From assembly GCF_963668165.1 (NCBI RefSeq), contig NZ_OY764211.1, forward strand, positions 1-64,000: a stretch of DNA of 64,000 nucleotides, in the 5' to 3' direction. The notes below the pieces were generated by a model. The model was not told the origin of the DNA. It worked only from the letters and a program-made list of their open reading frames with translations, and did no database searches. Each line of letters opens with the position of its first letter. Within the stretch, counting starts at the first letter, position 1. Below are positions 53,325-62,300 of the stretch, one piece after another. The position numbers and the translations under genes are program-made. The stretch comes from Marispirochaeta sp. GTDB taxonomy: Bacteria > Spirochaetota > Spirochaetia > JC444 > Marispirochaetaceae.

Positions 53325-56117
53325 CTAATTGTTATTCGGCGCTGACCTGACATTTTTGCTTCTGGATCGGCCCGAGCCTCGGGACCGTTCCAGCGGGAAA
53401 AATGAAAGCACCGCGGGTAAAAGCGTGATTGCCGCAAGCAGAGCAACTCCCACGCCGATAAAAAGCATAGAACCGAGCATTTGAATGGCCCGGTATTTGC
53501 CGATAAGTCCAAGGGAACCAAATCCGATCATGGTAGTGAAGGCTGACAATGCCACACCCTTCCCGGAACCGGTAACACCTGCGTCGATCGATTTTTCCAC
53601 GCGGCTGCGGTGAATCACGTGCACGAAATAGGCGATTCCCAGCCCGAAAATGAGCGGTAGAATCAGCATGGTGACAGCGTTCAGATCGATTCCCATAACG
53701 GAAAAAAGCCCGAAGGTTACCATCACCGCAACGGCCAGACTGCCGAACGCCGCCAATACGAACGAGATGCGCCGAAACATGAGAATTAATAACAGCGCGA
53801 TGGCTCCGATGACATAGACGGTGGCCGCGGTAACCTCGCGCCGGATCGTGTCGGAAAACTCGACGGCGATCTGAAGGGAACCGGTAAGGTCCGGTTCAAG
53901 CTCTTCGAGGCGTTCACGGGTGCGGAACAGATCCTGGTTCTCTGCGACGGCCCTGGCTTCAGGATTGGCCATTACCAGGAAATGGGTGCCGTCCGCGGAC
54001 ACGAGCTGGTCGCGGTAGCTGGATGGAACATCGTCCAGGGTCATAAGACGATCGATGGAGAGAAGAGAAGCTATCTCGGTATTCAGATAGGAGCTGAACC
54101 CGTGTTGAAACTTGTCCAGTAGATGCTCGTCTTGCGGCGCGGAGCCGCCGGCACGGACCAGTCCATTCTCCATATTCTCTGCGTAGCGTTCCAGTTGCGC
54201 AATCAGGTGTTGAAATACCTCGCGTCCTGGTTTTCCGACATGCGCACCCAACACCTCGCGTACCATTTCGTTGCGCTGGCGCTGCACCATGTTTCCATCG
54301 CCCAGTGCCGCAACCGCCATGTCACCTATCTCGACTACATTCCACTCCAGGCGTTGAATCTCCGCCGCCAGGATTTCAACGTCCGTTACGGACAGAGCAC
54401 GGTCGCCTGACGGTGTCCATGCCTCGGCCATGGATCGAACAAGAACCAGCCGTTGCGCCTGGTCTTCCTCAAGCGGATAGATTTCCGTGATCGAAGAAAC
54501 TGATGAGATGTAAGGCTGTTCCTTGAGGGCTTCGGTTATTTCGTACGCCTGTTTCAACGAGCCTTTGGAGACCATGACCGGGAAGGGAGAAAGCCGGAAT
54601 CGATCCTGGATCCGGTATTGTGTTGCCAACGCAATACCGTCCTGCGGACCGAATTTGGTCATGTCGTATTCGAATTGCAGCGAGGGGATCGCAAAGGCCA
54701 ACACCGCTGTGACAACAGCCGTTGCACCAAGCGTAATCCACCGGCGGCGGACAGCCAGCGATGCGAATGCCGGCATGAAGGAGAACTGAACTACCGGCAG
54801 GCGCCGTACTCCGTCCCGGTGAGAGGGAAACTGAAGCAGCAGTGCCGGCAGGAATACCAGCATCGTTACCATCGTCACAACAATGCCCATTGCAGCCACT
54901 ACCCCGAATTCGCGAATCGCTCCCGAGTCGGTGAGCGTTAGGGTCAGGAAGGCCGCCACCGTGGTAAGGCCGCCCACAATAATCGCGCTGCCGACCTTTA
55001 CCAGGGTAAACTCGATCGCCGCTGCCGATGAATCGCCGACGCGAAGCCTTTCGTCGTATCCTGAAATCAAATGAACCCCGAAATCGATGCCCAGCCCCAC
55101 AAGGAGCACCGCAAAGATCGAGCTGATCAGGCTGATTTGATGGATCGAGACGGCAATCAACCCCACGGTAACGAGAATTCCCACCACCAGTGAGGTCGCT
55201 GCGAAGAGCACTGTACGAATGCGATCGAATGAAAAAACAAAGAGTGCGATGATTGCCGCCAGCGCGATCAGGGTGGGGATAAAGAGGTCGGATGAAAGTG
55301 CATCCTGCTCGTCCGCGTTCAGCGCCACGTCTCCGGCATAGCCGAAGGTCACCGCCGGAAAAAGGGATTCCGCTTCGATCCAGAGCTCCTGCACCAGCGC
55401 GGTAAGGGCCATGGTTGCGGAAATATCTTCCACCGGGAAGGTGGGAGCTACTTCTACCCGTCCCATCGTACCGGTACGGTCTATCGAGAAAGGATCACCG
55501 TAGAGGAGCATGCGTGCGGATCGGCGTCCTTCCTCTTCCGGGTCGGCTCCGGAATCGGTGAGGGCCGAGTGTAACGATTCGGTGAAACGCTCCACCTGCG
55601 AGAGAAATACCGCAACCTCAAGCTCCTCGCGCGCGCTGTCCAACTCGTCCTCTCCTTCGTCACCGGAGTAGGTGTCTTCCAGATTGTCGTTGAAGGCGGT
55701 CAGAAATGAGACAACGCCCGTCGATTCAATCTGATGCCCGGTTTTACGAAGATCGTCGGGCTTTTGGAGCATGAGGCCCCACTTCCGGATAAACTCGTCT
55801 TCCGTCCGGTATCGTACCGCGCGTACATAGGGCGTAAACCGCTCGTCGCGTTCGATTGCCCGGGCAATCCACGGCAACGCCTCCTCAATGTGTGCTCTTG
55901 TGGGCGCTTCCACCGTGATAATGAGCGACGTGGAGCTGAAGTCCTCGGAAATGCGGTTGAAGGACTCAACCCTCGGATTCGACTGCGGCAGCATCTGTTT
56001 GGCGTCGGTCACCATCTCTATCCGATTCCCAAGAAAGACACTGGTCAGCGCCAGCGCGATCGTCACAATCACGATTGCGGTGTGGTGGCGTACCACCCAC
56101 CGTGAAAGTTTTTTCAC
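53325..56117 (-). CDS. MMPL/RND-superfamily exporter
   Basis: 930 residues, GTG start with GGAGGAGGA. Twelve membrane helices in two halves. First helix VRHHTAIVIVTIALALTSVFLGN, then a periplasmic loop to about 250, helices with FDRIRTVLFAATSLVVGILVTVGL and GLGIDFGVHLISGYDERLR (the RND GxxxDY/F-like helix 4), a second loop, and FGLGIAYFVHVIHRSRVEKS in the mirrored position. HpnN/MMPL type, likely a lipid or hydrophobic-compound exporter. Followed by the LolA-like and OMP genes; a TetR gene is divergent. Confidence 0.9.
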   Translation of the reverse strand: MKKLSRWVVRHHTAIVIVTIALALTSVFLGNRIEMVTDAKQMLPQSNPRVESFNRISEDFSSTSLIITVEAPTRAHIEEALPWIARAIERDERFTPYVRAVRYRTEDEFIRKWGLMLQKPDDLRKTGHQIESTGVVSFLTAFNDNLEDTYSGDEGEDELDSAREELEVAVFLSQVERFTESLHSALTDSGADPEEEGRRSARMLLYGDPFSIDRTGTMGRVEVAPTFPVEDISATMALTALVQELWIEAESLFPAVTFGYAGDVALNADEQDALSSDLFIPTLIALAAIIALFVFSFDRIRTVLFAATSLVVGILVTVGLIAVSIHQISLISSIFAVLLVGLGIDFGVHLISGYDERLRVGDSSAAAIEFTLVKVGSAIIVGGLTTVAAFLTLTLTDSGAIREFGVVAAMGIVVTMVTMLVFLPALLLQFPSHRDGVRRLPVVQFSFMPAFASLAVRRRWITLGATAVVTAVLAFAIPSLQFEYDMTKFGPQDGIALATQYRIQDRFRLSPFPVMVSKGSLKQAYEITEALKEQPYISSVSSITEIYPLEEDQAQRLVLVRSMAEAWTPSGDRALSVTDVEILAAEIQRLEWNVVEIGDMAVAALGDGNMVQRQRNEMVREVLGAHVGKPGREVFQHLIAQLERYAENMENGLVRAGGSAPQDEHLLDKFQHGFSSYLNTEIASLLSIDRLMTLDDVPSSYRDQLVSADGTHFLVMANPEARAVAENQDLFRTRERLEELEPDLTGSLQIAVEFSDTIRREVTAATVYVIGAIALLLILMFRRISFVLAAFGSLAVAVMVTFGLFSVMGIDLNAVTMLILPLIFGLGIAYFVHVIHRSRVEKSIDAGVTGSGKGVALSAFTTMIGFGSLGLIGKYRAIQMLGSMLFIGVGVALLAAITLLPAVLSFFPLERSRGSGRSRSKNVRSAPNNN

Positions 56118-56148
56118 CTTTCATCCTCCTCCATATTTATGCATCAGG

Positions 56149-56166
56149 GTGACTATTAATCGTCAC
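56149..56166. promoter_or_regulatory. Probable TetR operator of the MMPL operon
   Basis: GTGACTATTAATCGTCAC is an 18-bp palindrome with one mismatched pair, 32-49 bases upstream of the MMPL start and between it and the divergent TetR gene. TATTAAT in the centre may overlap a -10. Confidence 0.6.
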
Positions 56167-56315
56167 ATTGATTATTATGCGACATTATGTTACAAAAGAA
56201 AGCGGAGTAATGATAGGGATGTGAGGGCGACAGAGGAGCGGTAGAATGTCGCACACGCAACGATCGACCGTTTTCTGTCGTACTTGCCGGAGCCATAAAA
56301 ACCGAGGAGAGATCT

Positions 56316-56984
56316 ATGGATCTACGAGTAAAAAAGACGCGTATAGCCCTGCGCGAGGCGTTTTGGGAGATATTGATGAGGGAGGGACTGGAGAACACCA
56401 CCGTCAGGGCGGTGTGCGAGCGTGCCATGGTCAATCGTGCCACCTTCTACCGCCACTACGAAGACCTTCACGATATCCTGACCCGCGGCACTCAGGAGTT
56501 CCTCGACGAAATGAGCGCGCTGATGGATCCGCCGCCCTATTCAACCGCCGATTTTAATACCCGGGTCCCTCCCCATAACGTACTGGTCATGCTTAATTAT
56601 GTGAAGGAAAACGCTGAGTTTTTCCGGTTCGCGCTGGGTGAGCGTGGCTTACCCCTATTTGTGGCGCAATTCCGATCCTTCTTTGAAGAATTCGTATTGA
56701 CGCGTATTCGGACAATTTTGCCGGAAGACGCACGACCGATCGTGCCGCCCTCTCTGACTGCCAAAACGCTGATAGGAGAGGTACTGGCGATTTACTTGTG
56801 GTGGCTGGAGCGCGATTGTTCGCCGGCACCGGAGATCGTGGCGCAATACGTACTGGCGCTCGTTGTACACAATGCGTATCAATGCATCGACATGCCGACA
56901 CCTCATATGACGGAGGAGACGATTGAGGCGCTTCGAAGGGAGACCGCAGCAACTCAGGAACACGAACGCAAAGAGAGTACATGA
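56316..56984 (+). CDS. TetR/AcrR-family regulator of the MMPL operon
   Basis: 222 residues, GAGGAGAGATCT before the ATG. HTH: RIALREAFWEILMREGLENTTVRAVCERAMVNRATFYRHYEDLHDIL (about 8-55). C-terminal ligand domain helical (VLVMLNYVKENAEFFRFALGERGLPLFVAQFRSFFEEFVLTRI; TetR_C_24-like). Divergent from the exporter genes with a palindrome between them, so it probably represses them until a ligand binds. Confidence 0.85.
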   Translation: MDLRVKKTRIALREAFWEILMREGLENTTVRAVCERAMVNRATFYRHYEDLHDILTRGTQEFLDEMSALMDPPPYSTADFNTRVPPHNVLVMLNYVKENAEFFRFALGERGLPLFVAQFRSFFEEFVLTRIRTILPEDARPIVPPSLTAKTLIGEVLAIYLWWLERDCSPAPEIVAQYVLALVVHNAYQCIDMPTPHMTEETIEALRRETAATQEHERKEST

Positions 56985-57135
56985 TGGTACTAATGCATCA
57001 GCAGACTCTCGATGGGCGCGATGTAATGCCTGCGGGTATCATCCCTCGTTCCTTTTCCATATCAGGGCTCGGTCTTAGGACCCAGGACATCAGTGCTGTC
57101 CGGACCCATTGACTGCAACAAGTCCCTGGTGGTGC

Positions 57136-58542
57136 TCACCCATGTGTTCCCGCCGGTACCAGCCAGCGCAACCAATGGGAAGGAATATCTATCGATAGTC
57201 TGCCGGTCTTATTTTGGCGAACGTAGTAACCTGGATCCAGAAGATCCTGAAAGTCCGTCGCGGACGACTCGGGAAGCTGAACGGATAACACAATTCTCTC
57301 AGTGCTTCCGTTGACCGCAATTAGGACGCAACCGGTGCAGGGATCACTGTCTTCCACGCGCAGAAACGCAATTGCCTGGGAATCGACCGCCAGCAGACGG
57401 TATGACCCGTGCCGGACAGCCGGCGAGGCGCGGCGCGCGGCGCTGAATCGAGTAATTGCATGTGCCAGGTCGGGATGTTCTGCCGTTCGATCCAGCGTAT
57501 GCGGATCGAGCGCGGGTCGCAGAGGTGAGTCGTCCCGATCATGTTTGCGGCCCTGAATCCCGAACTCGCTTCCGTAGTACAGCGAGGGCACTCCCGGCAT
57601 GGAAAAGAGCAATCCGTAGAGCGGGTATAAACCTGCCGGATCGCGGATGAGGCTGGCCACACGGTCAACATCGTGGTTGTCGGCAAAGGAATAGAGGAGC
57701 CTGTCGCGGCACAGTCCCTCGTCTCCGAACAGTCGATTCAGGGTCCACGCAATTTCATGATAGTTACGATCATTATAGCTGGACCAGAGAGCCTTAAACG
57801 CCTCGTAGTTGGTAACCGCATCGAGGCCCCCCGCGGAAAGCATGGGGGCATAGCCGTCTCCGTGAACTGCCTCTCCGATCAGAAAGAACTCCGGATCTTT
57901 TTCACGGCAGCGTCGACCCAGCTCACGCATAAACTCCAGGTCCAGGCAGTCGGCTGCGTCCAGGCGCAACCCCGCCACGCCGAAATCGTCGATCCAGCCC
58001 AGAGCCGTGCCGATCAGATACTCCTGCACCTCTGCATTGGCGGTATTCAGGCCGACCAGTTCATAATGACCGGCCCATCCCCGGTAGGAAAAGGGCATTC
58101 CGTCCGGCCCCGGGTGGGTCGGGTCAAAATCGGCGATCCACTGAGCGTAGGATGATGCTGTGCCCTTACGGATAACGTCCTGTACAATGGGGTGGTTTCG
58201 CCCAACGTGGTTGAATACTGCATCAAGGACTAATCCGATTCCGTGATCCATGAGCGTTGCGGAAAGCGCAGCCAGATCGGTGTTACTTCCAAGCCGGCTG
58301 TCTACCGTAAGATAATCGATTGTATCGTAGCCGTGGTACTCCGACTCAAATACCGGACCCAGGTACAGGGTGTTCGTACCCAACCGCTTCAGGAGAGGAA
58401 TCCATTCTACAAGGCGGAGAAGCGGCGCGGAATTGGTAGTGCCGCCGGTGTTTTCGTTTTCCGGGGTTGCGGTTTTGGCGTTGATCACACCCAGAGCCCC
58501 CAAGGGGTAAATATGATAAAAGGTTGCGTCTTCAAGTTTCAT
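57136..58542 (-). CDS. GH13 alpha-amylase-family hydrolase
   Basis: 468 residues without a signal peptide. The four GH13 regions are visible: LVLDAVFNHVGRN (I), GLRLDAADCLD with the nucleophilic Asp (II), FFLIGEAVHGD with the acid/base Glu (III) and SFADNHDVDRV (IV). The start FYHIYPLGALG and an all-beta C-terminal domain follow the maltogenic or oligosaccharide-hydrolase layout. Likely intracellular maltodextrin or cyclodextrin hydrolysis. Lies downstream of, and in the same direction as, the second TetR gene. Confidence 0.88.
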   Translation of the reverse strand: MKLEDATFYHIYPLGALGVINAKTATPENENTGGTTNSAPLLRLVEWIPLLKRLGTNTLYLGPVFESEYHGYDTIDYLTVDSRLGSNTDLAALSATLMDHGIGLVLDAVFNHVGRNHPIVQDVIRKGTASSYAQWIADFDPTHPGPDGMPFSYRGWAGHYELVGLNTANAEVQEYLIGTALGWIDDFGVAGLRLDAADCLDLEFMRELGRRCREKDPEFFLIGEAVHGDGYAPMLSAGGLDAVTNYEAFKALWSSYNDRNYHEIAWTLNRLFGDEGLCRDRLLYSFADNHDVDRVASLIRDPAGLYPLYGLLFSMPGVPSLYYGSEFGIQGRKHDRDDSPLRPALDPHTLDRTAEHPDLAHAITRFSAARRASPAVRHGSYRLLAVDSQAIAFLRVEDSDPCTGCVLIAVNGSTERIVLSVQLPESSATDFQDLLDPGYYVRQNKTGRLSIDIPSHWLRWLVPAGTHG

Positions 58543-58613
58543 ATAGAACCTCCTTTCGCCACAGAGCGGCGTGCAGCCACAAGATCCGAAGACTCATGAA
58601 ATTAAACTGTTGA

Positions 58614-59183
58614 TCATGAAAAAATCCCGTGCATGAAAAAGTGCACAATCCGCCGAACGACAGCTGTGTCAGGATCCATTGCACCGGCCAGCAGCAGCCC
58701 TGTATACGCGTCGGCGGTGCCGATAAAGGATGCAGAATACGCCAGCTCCCGCCCGCGTATGTTGCCGTGATCCTCTGCCGCAGCTGAAAAAAAACTCCGC
58801 ATAACCGTATACAGCTCTTCAGTAAAGGGACGAAACACCGCGTGCTCCTCACTGGCAGGCGGGCTGAACGCCAGGGACAGACGCAGCCGCGCGAAGTCGG
58901 GATCGCGGCGGGCGGATCCCAAAAAACAATCCATGACGGAAACCAGCGCCCCCGCTATGTCGCTGCGATACACGCCATCGGCAGCCACGGAATGGACAAA
59001 CGGCGCGTACCTTTCGGTCGCAATCGCTTCCAGCAGACCGCGCTTGCTTCCAAAATAATAGTACAGGGTAGGCTTGGTAATGGCGGCTCCCTCGCAGAGC
59101 TCCTGAATGCCCGCCCCGCTATAGCCGCGGGCTGCAAAAGCGCTGAGACCAATGGACAGAATTCGACTGCGGGTGGAATCCAT
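58614..59183 (-). CDS. TetR/AcrR-family regulator (second)
   Basis: 189 residues from the ATG at 59183; the longer frame to 59240 would run through the operator. HTH: ILSIGLSAFAARGYSGAGIQELCEGAAITKPTLYYYFGSKRGLLEAI (about 7-53), a textbook TetR_N. The C-terminus is a divergent ligand domain. A 22-bp perfect palindrome lies 9 bases upstream, so it is probably autoregulated. It may also control the amylase gene 70 bases downstream. Confidence 0.9.
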   Translation of the reverse strand: MDSTRSRILSIGLSAFAARGYSGAGIQELCEGAAITKPTLYYYFGSKRGLLEAIATERYAPFVHSVAADGVYRSDIAGALVSVMDCFLGSARRDPDFARLRLSLAFSPPASEEHAVFRPFTEELYTVMRSFFSAAAEDHGNIRGRELAYSASFIGTADAYTGLLLAGAMDPDTAVVRRIVHFFMHGIFS

Positions 59184-59191
59184 AACCGTTG

Positions 59192-59213
59192 TTATATACC
59201 GATCGGTATATAA
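59192..59213. promoter_or_regulatory. 22-bp perfect palindrome, TetR operator
   Basis: Each half reads TTATATACCGA toward the centre, fully self-complementary over 22 bases. It sits in the promoter and leader of the TetR gene and overlaps TATA-type -10 sequence. Confidence 0.75.
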
Positions 59214-59377
59214 GGTCAAGCTGTAGACGAGCGATGGCATCGTGCTTTTTTTTTAAAAATCCCGGCAGCCATGACTTTCCAGGGGAGGGGCGACAGCAAT
59301 ACCTGTATTGATTTTTCTTCCTTTAGCGCTATAAAAGTTCCTTTTTGGCAAGAAAAGTTCATCAGTCTGGAATGATT

Positions 59378-62300
59378 TATCTAAGCTGCCTGTGCGGCAG
59401 TCAACAGGGAAATATCACCGGACAAGGATGGGGCCAATTTCTAAGCTGCCTGTGCGGCAGTCAACAATAGGCGAGGCGACAGTGACTATCGCTACATTTT
59501 CTAAGCTGCCTGTGCGGCAGTCAACAGAAAAAAACAAGGGGGAGATAGGGATGGTTGTTTCTAAGCTGCCTGTGCGGCAGTCAACCGGAACGTGGGCACT
59601 CAAAAACGCACATATCTTTTCTAAGCTGCCTGTGCGGCAGTCAACTGAAGTTGGCTAAAACTACACTTATCGGTGTCTTTCTAAGCTGCCTATGCGGCAG
59701 TCAACATTATGGTTGCGGTGAGTATGGCGACAGATATTTTCTAAGCTGCCTGTGCGGCAGTCAACCCGGGGAATCAGGCGGCAATACGGTCTGCACAATT
59801 TCTAAGCTGCCTGTGCGGCAGTCAACAATGATTCCACGAAGACCGTGGACGTATCAAATTTCTAAGCTGCCTGTGCGGCAGTCAACATTATCATACACAA
59901 TCTTGTTGCCGCGAGAATATTTCTAAGCTGCCTGTGCGGCAGTCAACTGAATGGATACGGGATATATTTTCCGGTGTGTTTTCTAAGCTGCCTGTGCGGC
60001 AGTCAACATATAGCATGTTTTTTATCTGGATAAAATATATTTCTAAGCTGCCTGTGCGGCAGTCAACCCTCCTCCTTGCATGGCGCGAGTTTAACATCTT
60101 TTCTAAGCTGCCTGTGCGGCAGTCAACACTTGCTCCTTTTTCCGGCTGCTTAAAGTGGATTTCTAAGCTGCCTGTGCGGCAGTCAACTTCTGCCATCATC
60201 TGCTGTTCGATGGCGTTGATTTCTAAGCTGCCTGTGCGGCAGTCAACAGTTATTCGACATTTAAAGGATGGGGATCAAATTTCTAAGCTGCCTGTGCGGC
60301 AGTCAACAGCCGAATGAATCATTAGCGGCATATACCGGTTTTCTAAGCTGCCTGTGCGGCAGTCAACTGATACTGGTGCTGTTGATGTTGTAATTTATGT
60401 TTCTAAGCTGCCTGTGCGGCAGTCAACTTCTTTTGCACATCGTCAGTCCTTTATTTCGATTTCTAAGCTGCCTGTGCGGCAGTCAACATAGCCCTTGCTG
60501 AGAAGGGTCGCCTTGCGACTTTCTAAGCTGCCTGTGCGGCAGTCAACCGAATACCCCGCCCGAGTTGCGATTCCCAGAATTTCTAAGCTGCCTGTGCGGC
60601 AGTCAACAAATCAGCTTGGAGAACAACGAAACTCTCAGATTTCTAAGCTGCCTGTGCGGCAGTCAACATCCCGAAAAAAAATTGCGGTATATGTACTGCT
60701 TTCTAAGCTGCCTGTGCGGCAGTCAACGAGACGAGATCTCGTTTCAGGAATATACAGGATTTCTAAGCTGCCTGTGCGGCAGTCAACTAGATCGCTTTTA
60801 TGTTTCCGATAACCTGCTTTTTCTAAGCTGCCTGTGCGGCAGTCAACACAATGTCATTATCTGCCGGGTAGATCTCAATTTTCTAAGCTGCCTGTGCGGC
60901 AGTCAACGATGTGATTAACACGCTGTCGGCAATGCTGATTTTCTAAGCTGCCTGTGCGGCAGTCAACGTATAGCATATCGTCGCTGCCCTCACTCCACCT
61001 TTCTAAGCTGCCTGTGCGGCAGTCAACAAATCAGCTTGGAGAACAACGAAACTCTCAGATTTCTAAGCTGCCTGTGCGGCAGTCAACGCGCATAAAGGCG
61101 GTGAACTTACCGTCTATGTTTTCTAAGCTGCCTGTGCGGCAGTCAACTCTGACCGCTGTCGGCAAGAATGATAGAAAATTTTCTAAGCTGCCTGTGCGGC
61201 AGTCAACTTTTCCCGATGCCCTGGGATGCTTGCATGTATTTTCTAAGCTGCCTGTGCGGCAGTCAACATCCATACATAGCAAACAACGGACTAGCATACT
61301 TTCTAAGCTGCCTGTGCGGCAGTCAACTCGGCATGTATGACCTCCTTAATTCTGCTTACTTTCTAAGCTGCCTGTGCGGCAGTCAACCGTAGAAATGATG
61401 AGGAGTATTCCAGCATATCTTTTCTAAGCTGCCTGTGCGGCAGTCAACGAGTGCCAGTACGGAGGGAACGCACCACCGTATTTCTAAGCTGCCTGTGCGG
61501 CAGTCAACGGAAAAACAAATCACTAGAATGGGCTATAAGATTTCTAAGCTGCCTGTGCGGCAGTCAACTTATTCGGCCTTTTCGGTCGATTTTTTGTATT
61601 TTTCTAAGCTGCCTGTGCGGCAGTCAACGTCGGCATCGTTCGCTATTTCAGCAGCATGATTTTCTAAGCTGCCTGTGCGGCAGTCAACACATGTTTTGTA
61701 CAATGACAAAATCGCTTGCTTTTCTAAGCTGCCTGTGCGGCAGTCAACAGCGAGCGCGCAAGGCTGCTTGAGGACGTTAATTTCTAAGCTGCCTGTGCGG
61801 CAGTCAACTCCTTCCTGGCCGGCCTTCTCTCCACTCGTTTTTTCTAAGCTGCCTGTGCGGCAGTCAACTCGCTTCCACGTAGGCATTGGCTACCGTGCTT
61901 TTTCTAAGCTGCCTGTGCGGCAGTCAACGCCCAGTGCTCCTGCTATTCAAAAAAACTTTATTTCTAAGCTGCCTGTGCGGCAGTCAACTCTGCCCGATAC
62001 TTCTCTTCCGCATCTTTCCTTTTCTAAGCTGCCTGTGCGGCAGTCAACATGCAGAAGCTTGTTGAAACTTCTGAACGTCTTTTCTAAGCTGCCTGTGCGG
62101 CAGTCAACGACGTCAAGCGCCTGGAATGCCTCAACCGTGATTTCTAAGCTGCCTGTGCGGCAGTCAACTATCTGGTCATTTTTCGCACGCAGTTCTTCAA
62201 TTTCTAAGCTGCCTGTGCGGCAGTCAACTTCTTAAGTTCTCTTTTATATGCGTTAATTATATTTCTAAGCTGCCTGTGCGGCAGTCAACACCCAAGCGGA

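Noticed and set aside
59241..59377. CRISPR leader at the left end of the array
   Set aside because: Repeat orientation and the degenerate leftmost repeat put the leader on the right, outside the window.
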